Shown here: piece by piece, positions 8,075 to 17,074 of the stretch
Position numbering within the stretch: position 1 is the stretch's first letter
Layout: the number at the start of each line of letters is the position of its first letter
Assembly (NCBI GenBank): GCA_902496185.1
Contig: CABUZX010000001.1
Coordinates: 1 to 64,000 of the forward strand
Reading direction: 5' to 3'
Source of the DNA: an uncultured Subdoligranulum sp.
Lineage (GTDB): Bacteria > Bacillota > Clostridia > Christensenellales > CAG-314
Length of the DNA: 64,000 bases
Translations under genes and position numbers: made by a program
Notes under the pieces: generated by a model
Told to the model about the DNA's origin: nothing
Database searches by the model: none
The model's input: the letters and a program-made list of their open reading frames with translations, nothing else

Positions 8075-8242
8075 ATGAAACACGTTAAAATCGTAGCTAC
8101 ACCAAGACTTGACCAACCTAAAAAAAATATCGGTTGTGGCGAATGTCGTAGTAGTTGTCAATCTGCTTGCAAAACGAGTTGCACAGTAGGCAATCAAGTT
8201 TGTGAACAAAAGACGGAAGTTTTGATTAAATCTCACAAATAA
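8075..8242 (+). CDS. scfA: SCIFF ribosomally synthesised peptide precursor
   Basis: A 55-residue peptide with six cysteines (C21, C24, C28, C32, C36, C43) and the block SCQSACKTSCTVGNQ, which identifies the clostridial SCIFF family (six cysteines in forty-five residues, TIGR03973). The N-terminal MKHVKIVATP is the usual leader. The family is a substrate of the radical SAM enzyme encoded next door; in the characterised clostridial member the enzyme makes a thioether bridge from a Cys to a Thr, and the corresponding Thr here would be T37. GGAGG at 8063-8067 precedes the ATG. The final role of SCIFF is not known. A strong terminator follows, so the peptide can be made in excess over its maturase. 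Confidence 0.95.
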   Translation: MKHVKIVATPRLDQPKKNIGCGECRSSCQSACKTSCTVGNQVCEQKTEVLIKSHK

Positions 8243-8254
8243 TTTTGACTTGCA

Positions 8255-8285
8255 AAAAAGGGCAGTTTGTGTGACTGCCTTTTTT
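8255..8285 (+). terminator. Terminator between scfA and scfB
   Basis: GGCAGT (8261-8266) pairs with ACTGCC (8274-8279), extended by A-T pairs into a T tract (8280-8285). scfB starts only 15 nt beyond it, so maturase expression probably relies on partial read-through. Confidence 0.85.
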
Positions 8286-8299
8286 ACGGTATTTTAAAG

Positions 8300-9619
8300 A
8301 TGGTTCACGCTTTTAAAATAAACGATTATTTTTATCTTTTTGACGTAGAAAGCAACAATTTGTTCAGGGTGGATGAGTTAGCTGTATGTATCGTAAAGGG
8401 CGAAAATCTCGAAAAGTTTTCTTTGCAGGAAATTGACGAGGCAAAACGAGAGTTGGAAGAATTGAAAAACAACGGTTTGCTTTTTACAAAGTCTTCTAAT
8501 GATTTAGATATTGAAAAATCCCGATATATCAAAAGTATGTGCCTGCATTTGAGTCACGATTGTAATTTACGTTGTAAATACTGTTTCGCTGACGAGGGTG
8601 CATATCACGGCAAAAGGGAGCATATGCCATTAGATACGGCTTTGGCATCCATTGATTTTTTGATTGCTCACAGCGGAAACATAAAAAATCTTGAAGTGGA
8701 TTTTTTCGGCGGAGAGCCGTTAATGAATTTTGAGGTTTTGAAAAAAACAGTTTCCTACGCTAAAGAGCAAGCAATAAAACACGGCAAGATATTTAAGTTT
8801 ACTACTACGACAAACGGTATCTTATTGGACAAGCAGGTAAGTGATTACCTAAACGAAGAAATGGACAACGTAGTACTTAGCCTTGACGGGCGAAAGGATG
8901 TTCACGATCGCGCAAGACCCACGGCAAACGGTAAGGGCAGTTTTGATATTATATTGGACAAATTTAAATATTTTAGACATATACGTAAAGATAAGAGTTA
9001 TTTTTTGAGAGGTACTTTTACAAAAGATAATCTCGATTTTTGTGAAGACGTATTGTTTATGGCGGATAATTTCGATCAAGTTTCAGTAGAGCCCGTCGTA
9101 TTGCCTGAAGATCACAAAATGGCAATTTCCGAAAGTGACTTGCCGATATTGTTTCAACAGTACGAAAAATTGGCGATAGAATATGTTAAAAGACGTAAAC
9201 TTCCGGATAAGTGGTTTGGATTTTTTCATTTTAATATTGATTTACAAAACGGTCCATGTATTAAAAAACGTTTGATGGGATGTGGGGCGGGATGTTCTTA
9301 TTGCGCTGTTACGCCAGATGGTAACGTTTATCCTTGTCATCAGTTTGCTGGCGAAAAAGATTTTGTTTTGGGTAACGTCTTTGATAAACGACTGGACGAC
9401 CAAAAAAGAAACGTCTTTTTTGGAAGCACTCTCAATACGAAACCGACTTGCAAAACGTGTTGGGCAAAATTTCAGTGTAGTGGCGGATGCGCCGCAAATG
9501 CGATACATTTTTGCGGAGATATTAATAAGCCTTACGCTTTAGCGTGCGAATTATTGAAGAAACGTTTAGAATGTGCTTTGTATATTTATGATATGGAGCA
9601 TAATTTTACACAAAATTAA
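8300..9619 (+). CDS. scfB: SCIFF maturase, radical SAM/SPASM thioether-forming enzyme
   Basis: A 439-residue radical SAM enzyme that installs thioether cross-links in the SCIFF peptide. The N-terminal ~75 residues form a RiPP recognition-type domain (MVHAFKINDYFYLFDVES). The radical SAM cluster motif CNLRCKYC gives C88, C92 and C95. FFGGEP and LDGRKDVHD are further core motifs. The C-terminal SPASM region holds many cysteines for auxiliary 4Fe-4S clusters (CGAGCSYC, YPCHQ, CKTCW, CSGGC). The ATG at 8300 is chosen because it matches the family N-terminus; its Shine-Dalgarno is weak. It sits directly behind its substrate scfA. Confidence 0.95.
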   Translation: MVHAFKINDYFYLFDVESNNLFRVDELAVCIVKGENLEKFSLQEIDEAKRELEELKNNGLLFTKSSNDLDIEKSRYIKSMCLHLSHDCNLRCKYCFADEGAYHGKREHMPLDTALASIDFLIAHSGNIKNLEVDFFGGEPLMNFEVLKKTVSYAKEQAIKHGKIFKFTTTTNGILLDKQVSDYLNEEMDNVVLSLDGRKDVHDRARPTANGKGSFDIILDKFKYFRHIRKDKSYFLRGTFTKDNLDFCEDVLFMADNFDQVSVEPVVLPEDHKMAISESDLPILFQQYEKLAIEYVKRRKLPDKWFGFFHFNIDLQNGPCIKKRLMGCGAGCSYCAVTPDGNVYPCHQFAGEKDFVLGNVFDKRLDDQKRNVFFGSTLNTKPTCKTCWAKFQCSGGCAANAIHFCGDINKPYALACELLKKRLECALYIYDMEHNFTQN

Positions 9620-9639
9620 TGTATTTTTTTATTAAATTA

Positions 9640-9668
9640 TTGACTTATTTTGCAAATGATTATATAAT
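9640..9668 (+). promoter_or_regulatory. Sigma-A promoter upstream of secDF
   Basis: TTGACT (9640-9645) and TATAAT (9663-9668) with 17-bp spacing, 35 nt ahead of the secD ATG, which has AAGGAGG at 9688-9694. Confidence 0.8.
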
Positions 9669-9702
9669 ACTTAAGTTGTATAGTCACAAGGAGGCACAAT
9701 AG

Positions 9703-11031
9703 ATGAACAAAACAAAGTCCGTCATAACTTTGACCATATTTGTACTTTTGATTGTTTTTCTGGCAGTATTTACTTTTATGCCGGTAAAACTTCCAATGGG
9801 CAATTATGATTATTGCTCGCCAATCAACCAAATTATATATAGTATGGATTTGGTTGACGGTTATCAGATTTCATACAAAATTGATGGAGCGTCAGACACA
9901 GACAAACTCGACGCAACACTTTCTGTTTTGCAAAACAGATTAGACCTTATAGAAGAGCGTCTTGGGGTTGAAGGTATTTCCGATTCGATAATATCTATCA
10001 ACGACAATATACTCAATATTCAATTACCGTCCGACGAAGAAATCACCCAAGCGACAATATTTGATATTCTTGGCAGTCAAGGAGAATTGGTGATTTCTTT
10101 GAATGAAAACGGTAGCAATCCTTTTATTCCTTACGACCAAGAGGGTAATGAACTTAGTTGGGCAGAGTGTATTGAGTCGTGTCAGGCTATTTATGACAGT
10201 ACTGCAACGAGCAATCCTTACGGTATCAATCTCACCGTAAACGAATACGGTTTGGAGGCTCTAAAGGAGGGTACTGCCGACGTTACGGAAAGTAGTACGA
10301 TATATTTTATTCTTGATGGAACTATTATTGGACAACCGAGTATTACTGCGCAAATTACAACGGCATCAAGTCAAATAACGGGTTATTCAAGTGTTCAGGC
10401 AGCTCATACGCTTGCTATTCAGTTTGTTAGCGGAGAATATCCTTTGACGATTACCAATACGAGTGATTACACTACGGTTGATTCAATGCTTGGTCAAGAT
10501 GCGCTTAAATTACTTTATATTGCTGTTATGGCGGTTATTTTGGTAATTGTAGTATTCTTTATTATTAAAAACGGCGTAATGGGTTGGGCTTTGACTTTGT
10601 CCTTTTTGGCGTATCTTGTTTTGTCAGCATTTGCGTTTGCTTATTTGCCGTTGGGACAAACAGCGCCGTTAATGGCAATTGTCGGTTTTGTTTTCAGTTT
10701 TGTCCTTTATGCGTTGTTGAATAGTTTGTATTCTTATATTGTAAGACGTCAATTTTCTTCCAGTGATAAAAAGTCTTTCCAAACTGCTATGATGGAATCT
10801 TTTAAAACGGTGGTGAAGATTGTAATCGACGTATGCGTAGTGGTGTTTATCATTGCCGTTGTCGTAACACTTATTGCAATTGGTAGCCTTAAACATATGG
10901 CTTTAGCCGTTGCTATTTGTGATGTTGTTTGTGTTTTGTTTACCTTGCTTGTAACAAAAGGATTTTTTAAACTTTTTGGTGGTTTGGTCAACGACTCAAA
11001 TAAAATTAAGCTTTCTGCGGAGGTAGAATAA
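9703..11031 (+). CDS. secD: Protein translocase subunit SecD, divergent
   Basis: A 442-residue member of the SecD/RND-like family, which uses the proton gradient to help proteins leave the Sec channel. One N-terminal helix (residues 6-27) is followed by an extracytoplasmic domain (about 30-265) with the SecD1 repeat (LSVLQNRLDLIEERLGV, ILNIQLP), then five helices in 270-430. The overall order and the partner secF support the call. It is unusual: the GLDLxGG-type motif after helix 1 is not recognisable, and the conserved helix-4 motif AVDAN aligns with YALLN, so the usual transmembrane Asp is Leu (about L338). The membrane motor may work differently or more weakly. The family call is firm; activity is uncertain. 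Confidence 0.88.
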   Translation: MNKTKSVITLTIFVLLIVFLAVFTFMPVKLPMGNYDYCSPINQIIYSMDLVDGYQISYKIDGASDTDKLDATLSVLQNRLDLIEERLGVEGISDSIISINDNILNIQLPSDEEITQATIFDILGSQGELVISLNENGSNPFIPYDQEGNELSWAECIESCQAIYDSTATSNPYGINLTVNEYGLEALKEGTADVTESSTIYFILDGTIIGQPSITAQITTASSQITGYSSVQAAHTLAIQFVSGEYPLTITNTSDYTTVDSMLGQDALKLLYIAVMAVILVIVVFFIIKNGVMGWALTLSFLAYLVLSAFAFAYLPLGQTAPLMAIVGFVFSFVLYALLNSLYSYIVRRQFSSSDKKSFQTAMMESFKTVVKIVIDVCVVVFIIAVVVTLIAIGSLKHMALAVAICDVVCVLFTLLVTKGFFKLFGGLVNDSNKIKLSAEVE

Positions 11032-11032
11032 T

Positions 11033-11926
11033 ATGAAAAACCTCACAAGTTCTTTTAAAACTTTATTTGTTATTTATATCGTTTTATTTTTGCTTGGTGT
11101 TGTCGTAAGTTGTGTTTTTGGCTTGAATACTTTTGCAACTCTCGGCAAGGGACAACAACTTGTTTACGAACTATCCGGTGATAAGGATAATTATGATGCG
11201 GATATTGAAGTCGTAAAAACATATCTCAAAGATAACGGCGCAGGTATGATTACCGAGCAAATTTCTTATGATGCATTTGGTAAAGCGGAATCTATTGTGT
11301 TTACTTTTAAAACAAACGAAGCTTTGGCAAATCAGGTAAAAATTTCAGGTCAAGATTGTCAAGTTTTTGATATTGACAATTCGCAAGCCAAAAGGACGGT
11401 AGTTAGCGCAACTATTGCATTGTGTGTTGCCTTGGTATTGGTGTTTGCTTATCTTGCAATAAGATATATTAAAAACAATTGGCTTGCTCATTCTGTCGGT
11501 ACGGTTTGTTGCATTGTTTTGAATTGGTTGGCAATTTTTGGTATTATACAAATTGCTGGATTGTTTGGGTATGAATTTGATACAACGATTACGACAGCGT
11601 TTGCTTATACAATGCTTTTGACAGCGGTAATGTTTTTGAGCATGACAACCTTATCGTATTACAAAGCGGAAAACAAAAAGATTTCCTTAGCTGAAGGAGT
11701 AAGGTCCGCAAACAAGACTTTGAGTTGTTATTATTGGGTATTTTCTTTGGTAATAGCGGTTGTTTGTATCGTTCTTTCCGTTATAGCGGGTAGCGCTTTT
11801 GTAATAAAATTGGTACCTATTGCAATTGCTTCAATAATATGCGCTTTAACCGCAACAAAGGTTGCTCCTGCATTTTGGCTAATGTTTTTGCAAAAGACAG
11901 AAGAATCGGCAAAATTAGGAAAGTAA
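11033..11926 (+). CDS. secF: Protein translocase subunit SecF, divergent
   Basis: A 297-residue partner of SecD with six predicted helices: one at residues 9-32, then a short extracytoplasmic loop with a SecF-like beta segment (about 40-115), then five helices. The ATG follows GGAGGT at 11020-11025 and begins 1 nt after the secD stop. Like SecD here it is divergent. The LGKGQQLVYEL segment replaces the standard GxDFxGG, and the helix-4 motif that usually reads NDTVVVFDR aligns with LSMTTLSYY, so the conserved Asp is replaced by about S203. The C-terminal cytoplasm-proximal segment SLAEGVRSANKTLS still matches the family. Confidence 0.85.
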   Translation: MKNLTSSFKTLFVIYIVLFLLGVVVSCVFGLNTFATLGKGQQLVYELSGDKDNYDADIEVVKTYLKDNGAGMITEQISYDAFGKAESIVFTFKTNEALANQVKISGQDCQVFDIDNSQAKRTVVSATIALCVALVLVFAYLAIRYIKNNWLAHSVGTVCCIVLNWLAIFGIIQIAGLFGYEFDTTITTAFAYTMLLTAVMFLSMTTLSYYKAENKKISLAEGVRSANKTLSCYYWVFSLVIAVVCIVLSVIAGSAFVIKLVPIAIASIICALTATKVAPAFWLMFLQKTEESAKLGK

Positions 11927-11943
11927 TTATTTTTGATTTTATT

Positions 11944-11977
11944 CAGCCTTCCCGATGCGGAAGGCTGTTTGAATTTT
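11944..11977 (+). terminator. Terminator after secF
   Basis: A 9-bp perfect stem (CAGCCTTCC at 11944-11952 with GGAAGGCTG at 11959-11967, 6-nt loop) followed by a T-rich but interrupted tract. Confidence 0.75.
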
Positions 11978-12012
11978 TGGTATTTTAATTTGGATTAATT
12001 TTCGAGGATAAT

Positions 12013-14265
12013 ATGGAAAAATTTGCTAAAAGACCTATATCTTATAATAGCAAAGACGTAGATTATCTTACGTCTTTGGGTTTCGATACGGAATTTGCTC
12101 AGTTGCTTAGTTCAAGGGGCGTGACCAAAGCAAATTCTACGGAATACCTTGACGACAATTATTTTTTTATGCACGATCCTTTTAAAATGACCAATATGGG
12201 TAAAGCAGTTGATATCGTCAAAAAAGCAATGATTGACGGAAAAAAAATATTGATTTATGGTGACTATGATGCCGACGGATTGACTGCAAGCGCAATATTA
12301 AAATTGTTTTTTAACCGCAACGGTATACAATGTGACGTTTTTATTCCTACGAGGGAAGACGGATATGGTTTGCATTTTGATTTAGTAAGTCAACGTTATC
12401 TTGAAGATCCGTTTGATTTGTTGATTACGGTGGACTGTGGTATTTCAAACAAGGATGAGATTAATGAAATCAAAAATAATCTTGACGTGGAAATTGTAGT
12501 TACGGATCATCATGAAATGCCTGTTGATTTACCTGATTGTATCTGTGTAAATTGTAAGTCTGGATATCCGTTTGAATATTTGAGTGGTGCAGGTGTCGCA
12601 TTAAAGTTGGTAGAGGCCTTAAGTGACAGAAATACAGCCTTGCACTATTGTGATTTAGCTACCATAGGTACTATTGCGGATATGATGCCGTTGGCTGATG
12701 AAAACCGCTATATTGTAAAATACGGCTTAAAAAACATGCAACACCGCGGATTGTTAAAACTTGCAGAAGTGACAAAATGTGATAAAAACTTGACGGCAAG
12801 CGCAACCGCCTTAAAAATATGTCCAAAAATTAATTCTGCAGGACGTGTAGGTGTGCCATATAAAGCTTTAGATTTGCTTTTAATGGGAGATAGGGCGACG
12901 CTACAGGTAGTTAATGAATTAATTGATTGCAATACCTTGAGGCAAAATTTACTGGAAAAAGTCATATACGAAGCAAATCTACAACTTCAAAATATTGACT
13001 TTTCAAAAGAAAAAATGTTGTTTTTTGTAAGCGACGATTGGCCAAAAGGTATTTTAGGAATAGGTGCCAACCGTTTTAAGGAAACTTTTAAAATGCCTGT
13101 TGCATTTTTGACGAAAGAAGGGGACTATTACGTGGGTAGCGCAAGGGGCAATGATGAAATAAATTTATATGAATTGTTTTTATCCATCTCAGATAAATTA
13201 ACTCGTTTCGGCGGACACAAGGGTAGCGTTGGGTTTTCGGTAAAGCAAGAAAATTTGGCAACTTTACAACAAGCTATTAACGAAAAGCTTTATAATATAC
13301 AAGGAAAAAGAGTACAAACTTATTTTGATTTGCATTTTTCCGAATATTGGCTTAAAAAAGAAAATTATGAAAAATTAGCTATTTTAGAGCCTTATTTGCC
13401 AAATGAAAAGCCCGTTTTTTATATAGAAGATTTTTGTGTTGTAGCAGGTACTTTTGGCAACGGAAATTTGAAATTTACTCTCAATTGTGGGTTGGAGTTA
13501 AAGGCCTTTGGAAATACTTTTTTGCAATATTTAAGAGCATTAAAGTCTGGTGCGGAATGTCGAGTATGTTTTCATCTTGAAACCGATAAGTATACAAATA
13601 AAATATTCGGCAGTTTGATAGATATAGAATTAAAAAACAGCCTTAAATTTGACGATATATATGCTTGTAATTTTTTATTGAGAGCTGTTTCAAGTAATTT
13701 AAAATCACAAAAAACTATTGACCTAACACAAGCGCAAAATTTATTGAAAGGAAACAATGTAATAGCTGTTTTTAATAGTTTTTTGGAGTATGAACGCGCG
13801 CAAGAGTTTTTAGATTTTAGAGACTTTACGTTAGACTTTTTTTGTCAAAAAAATTATTCTGATAAAGCCGTAATAATTTCTCCAGATAAACTTGAAGTTT
13901 TGAATAAATACAAGCAAATTTTAGTATTTTGTGATTATGACGATTTTTATTTAAATTTTGGCGCAAACGCTAAATACGTTGAATTCAAGTTGGAAACGCC
14001 GACTTTTTTAAACGATATCAATATAGACAGGAAAGTGTGCGCCGAGGTGTTTAACGCCATATCTACGTGTAATATGAAATACTATGACACGCATACATTC
14101 TTTGAAAATCAATTTTTCTATTGTGATAGACGGCAATACTACACGGCAATTGCAGTATTTAGGCAGTTGGGTTTGATTGATCTTGATAAGGAAAATATAG
14201 TTAATATTTTTAATGATAAAAAAAATCTAATCGATAGCGACTTGTTTAGAAGGTTTAGTAAGTAA
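12013..14265 (+). CDS. recJ: Single-stranded-DNA-specific exonuclease RecJ
   Basis: RecJ degrades single-stranded DNA 5' to 3' in recombination and mismatch repair. The 750-residue protein carries the DHH phosphoesterase motifs: DYDADG (D84, D86, D88), ITVDCGIS, VTDHHEMP and ATIGTIADMMPL. The DHHA1 part has GGHKGSVGFSV near residue 402, an OB-fold region follows, and a less conserved C-terminal ~200 residues complete it, as in Bacillota RecJ. GAGGA at 12004-12008 precedes the ATG. It is joined to relA by a 2-nt gap, as in B. subtilis and relatives, but the apt gene often found between them is missing. Confidence 0.95.
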   Translation: MEKFAKRPISYNSKDVDYLTSLGFDTEFAQLLSSRGVTKANSTEYLDDNYFFMHDPFKMTNMGKAVDIVKKAMIDGKKILIYGDYDADGLTASAILKLFFNRNGIQCDVFIPTREDGYGLHFDLVSQRYLEDPFDLLITVDCGISNKDEINEIKNNLDVEIVVTDHHEMPVDLPDCICVNCKSGYPFEYLSGAGVALKLVEALSDRNTALHYCDLATIGTIADMMPLADENRYIVKYGLKNMQHRGLLKLAEVTKCDKNLTASATALKICPKINSAGRVGVPYKALDLLLMGDRATLQVVNELIDCNTLRQNLLEKVIYEANLQLQNIDFSKEKMLFFVSDDWPKGILGIGANRFKETFKMPVAFLTKEGDYYVGSARGNDEINLYELFLSISDKLTRFGGHKGSVGFSVKQENLATLQQAINEKLYNIQGKRVQTYFDLHFSEYWLKKENYEKLAILEPYLPNEKPVFYIEDFCVVAGTFGNGNLKFTLNCGLELKAFGNTFLQYLRALKSGAECRVCFHLETDKYTNKIFGSLIDIELKNSLKFDDIYACNFLLRAVSSNLKSQKTIDLTQAQNLLKGNNVIAVFNSFLEYERAQEFLDFRDFTLDFFCQKNYSDKAVIISPDKLEVLNKYKQILVFCDYDDFYLNFGANAKYVEFKLETPTFLNDINIDRKVCAEVFNAISTCNMKYYDTHTFFENQFFYCDRRQYYTAIAVFRQLGLIDLDKENIVNIFNDKKNLIDSDLFRRFSK

Positions 14266-14267
14266 AT

Positions 14268-16439
14268 ATGAAATACGAAGAAGACTTTTCCGTTATATCA
14301 AAAAATTTAATATCAAAGGTTAATTACTATTATCCAAATGATTATAAGATGATTTTAAAGGCGTTTGATTGCGCAAAGATTGCTCATGAAGCTCAAAAAA
14401 GAGCAAGCGGGCAACCTTATATAATTCATCCAATAATAGTTGCCGATATTTTGGTTGATATGGGTTTGGACGCAAAAACAATATCAGCGGCCTTGTTACA
14501 CGATATTGTTGAAGACACTTGGGTTACTGACAAAAAATTACGTGAAGATTTTGGTGATGAAGTTGCAAATCTTGTGCAAGGTGTTACTAAATTGTCCAAT
14601 TTGCAGTTCAGTAGCGTTGAAGAAGAGCAAGCTGAAAATATCAGGAAAATGTTTTTTGCAATGGCAAAAGACATAAGGGTAATAATTATTAAACTTGCGG
14701 ACAGATTGCATAACATGCGTAGTTTGCAGTATTTGCCCGTAGCGCGCCAACAAAAAATGGCAAGAGAAACTTTGGATATTTTTGCTCCTATTGCTGGGCG
14801 TTTGGGTATCAGTCAAATTAAGTGTGAGCTTGAGGATTTGTGTCTAAAATATTTGGATAGAGAATCATACGATTTTTTGGTTGAAAATATCGCCCAAAAA
14901 AAGGAAGAAAGACAAGAGTTTATCGACAAAATGGTTTTTGAAATAAGATTTATCCTTAAAGATCTTGAAGTTGAGGGCGAAGTTTTTGGGCGAACAAAAC
15001 ATTTTTACAGTATCTACAAAAAAATGAAAAATCAAGGCAAAACATTAAACGAGATTTTTGATTTGACTGCTTTAAGAGTTATCGTAAAAACTGTAAAAGA
15101 TTGTTATGGAGTTTTGGGTGAAATTCACTCAAGGTGGAAACCTATATCGGGACGATTTAAGGATTATATCGCGATGCCAAAACCAAATTTGTATCAATCG
15201 TTGCATACTACGGTTATGACAAATCTTGGTGTTCCGTTTGAAATTCAAATTAGAACGGAAGAAATGCACAAAATCGCTGAATACGGTATTGCGGCTCATT
15301 GGAAGTATAAGGAAGGATTGTCGGGTGCTTCGCAATTTGACGGAAAACTCAATTGGATTCAAGAGGTTTTGGCATATGAGTCGGATTTAAAAGACAGCAA
15401 AGAGTTTCTTGATTTAATAAAACACGATATTTCCATAAACAACGAAGTTTATTGCTTTACCCCCAAAGGCGACGTCAGAAATCTTACGGCGGGAGCTACG
15501 GCTTTGGATTTTGCTTATGCAATACACAGCGGAGTGGGCAACAAATGTGTTGGGGTAAAGATTGATGGAAAAATTGCGCCTATCGATACCGTTTTGCAAA
15601 ACGGCAACGTAGTTGAAGTTTTGATAAGTCAAAACAGTAAAGGGCCCTCTCAGGATTGGTTAAAGATAGTAAAAACTTCGGGCGCAAAAGCAAAAATTAG
15701 GCAGTTTTTCAAACGCGAGCAAAAAGAAGAAAATATCCGTATAGGTAAATTAATGTTGGAAAGAGAAGCAAAACACAGAGGTATTTCTTTATCTCAATTG
15801 CTTTCAAACGACGCTATTGACGAAATTTGTATAAGATATCAACTTGACGGACTTGATGAAATTTACGCCGCTATTGGTTACGGAGCATTATCTTTAAATC
15901 AAGTGATGACAAAACTTATTTCAAAGGCAGGGGCTTTGACTCAAATGGTGATTGACACTCAAAACGCCAATAAGCAAAGTCGTATACGAGAAAAAAGTAA
16001 CGTTGAAATTGAAGGATATAATGACTTAGCCGTAAGATTTAGCCATTGTTGTTCGCCCGTACCTGGAGATGAAATTGTAGGTTATATCAGCAAAGGTAGA
16101 GGAGTTTGTATTCATAGGAGAGATTGTCACGTACTTAAGTCTTTAGAAATAGAGAGATTAATAGAGGCAAAATGGATAAATCCCAATCCTACGGCTAATA
16201 GTTTTGCTGCTACGTTACAAATTATTTTAGAAGATAAAATAGGTGTTTTTGCGGAAATAGCAAAAATTATTGCAAGCGAAGGATTGCCTATGATTGCAAT
16301 AAATGCGCGAAAAGATAAAAAATACAATGCAGTGGCGGTAGTTACGGTAGAAATTTCAAACCATAATCAATTAAATCATTTAATCAATCGCTTAGAAGCC
16401 TCGCCAAACACAATAAAAGTATTTAGGACCACTATTTAA
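14268..16439 (+). CDS. relA: Bifunctional (p)ppGpp synthetase/hydrolase (Rel)
   Basis: The stringent-response enzyme of 723 residues. The N-terminal HD hydrolase domain is intact (H54 in IIHP, H78-D79 in LLHDIVEDT, DRLHNMRSL), so it should degrade as well as make (p)ppGpp. The synthetase domain follows (about 230-350, with GRTKHFYSIYKKM and PNLYQSLHTTV), then TGS (about 395-455, VYCFTPKGDVRNL), a zinc-finger-like region with HCCSPVPGDEIVGY, and a C-terminal ACT domain. A single long Rel is typical of Bacillota. It sits between recJ and a metallo-hydrolase with 2-nt gaps on both sides. Confidence 0.97.
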   Translation: MKYEEDFSVISKNLISKVNYYYPNDYKMILKAFDCAKIAHEAQKRASGQPYIIHPIIVADILVDMGLDAKTISAALLHDIVEDTWVTDKKLREDFGDEVANLVQGVTKLSNLQFSSVEEEQAENIRKMFFAMAKDIRVIIIKLADRLHNMRSLQYLPVARQQKMARETLDIFAPIAGRLGISQIKCELEDLCLKYLDRESYDFLVENIAQKKEERQEFIDKMVFEIRFILKDLEVEGEVFGRTKHFYSIYKKMKNQGKTLNEIFDLTALRVIVKTVKDCYGVLGEIHSRWKPISGRFKDYIAMPKPNLYQSLHTTVMTNLGVPFEIQIRTEEMHKIAEYGIAAHWKYKEGLSGASQFDGKLNWIQEVLAYESDLKDSKEFLDLIKHDISINNEVYCFTPKGDVRNLTAGATALDFAYAIHSGVGNKCVGVKIDGKIAPIDTVLQNGNVVEVLISQNSKGPSQDWLKIVKTSGAKAKIRQFFKREQKEENIRIGKLMLEREAKHRGISLSQLLSNDAIDEICIRYQLDGLDEIYAAIGYGALSLNQVMTKLISKAGALTQMVIDTQNANKQSRIREKSNVEIEGYNDLAVRFSHCCSPVPGDEIVGYISKGRGVCIHRRDCHVLKSLEIERLIEAKWINPNPTANSFAATLQIILEDKIGVFAEIAKIIASEGLPMIAINARKDKKYNAVAVVTVEISNHNQLNHLINRLEASPNTIKVFRTTI

Positions 16440-16441
16440 TT

Positions 16442-17074
16442 ATGAAGAAATATAAATTAATAAGAACGGGTATACTCCCAACAAATACTTACGTATTGTA
16501 TGATACCGAAACTAAAAAGTGCGTAATTATAGATCCCGCGTATGACGCAAGTAAGGTTGTGTCGTTTGTTGAAGAAAATAATTTTGATTTACAGGGAATT
16601 TTATTAACTCATGGTCATTTTGATCATTGCGGTGGTGTTGAACGTGTACTTCAGCACAAGTATGTCGGAGTTTACGGAAGTAGTCTTGATGCGTATATTG
16701 CGCAAAATGCTTCAAAAAACCAATGGGGAGCCCACGCAAAAGATTGTACGATAACTCATTTTGTGGAAAAACTCTTAAAATTTACTATCGGCGATTTTGA
16801 GTTTGAAGTTATTGAGACACCCGGACATACCGAAGGTAGTTTGTGCTATTTGATAGACGGTTTAATGTTTTCGGGTGATACCTTGTTTGACGGTTGTGTG
16901 GGAAGAACCGATTTGCCGGGTGGAGACGGCGCAAAAATGATGCAATCGTTAAGAAGGCTTAGTAGTTTGAATTTTGACTACGTTGTTTTGCCTGGTCATG
17001 AAAATACAACTACTTTGTCAGAACAAAAAATATTTAATCCATACTTGAGATTAGAGGCGTTTGATTATGATTAA
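16442..17074 (+). CDS. Metallo-beta-lactamase-fold hydrolase, glyoxalase II-like
   Basis: A 210-residue hydrolase of the metallo-beta-lactamase superfamily with the dinuclear metal site THGHFDH (H57, H59, D61, H62), then ETPGHTEG, SGDTLF and LPGHE. It resembles B. subtilis YqgX, a class of small glyoxalase II-like enzymes that may hydrolyse thioesters such as S-lactoyl-thiols. The true substrate is unknown. In many clostridia it lies between relA and hemZ as here, and it overlaps hemZ by 8 nt. Confidence 0.9.
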   Translation: MKKYKLIRTGILPTNTYVLYDTETKKCVIIDPAYDASKVVSFVEENNFDLQGILLTHGHFDHCGGVERVLQHKYVGVYGSSLDAYIAQNASKNQWGAHAKDCTITHFVEKLLKFTIGDFEFEVIETPGHTEGSLCYLIDGLMFSGDTLFDGCVGRTDLPGGDGAKMMQSLRRLSSLNFDYVVLPGHENTTTLSEQKIFNPYLRLEAFDYD

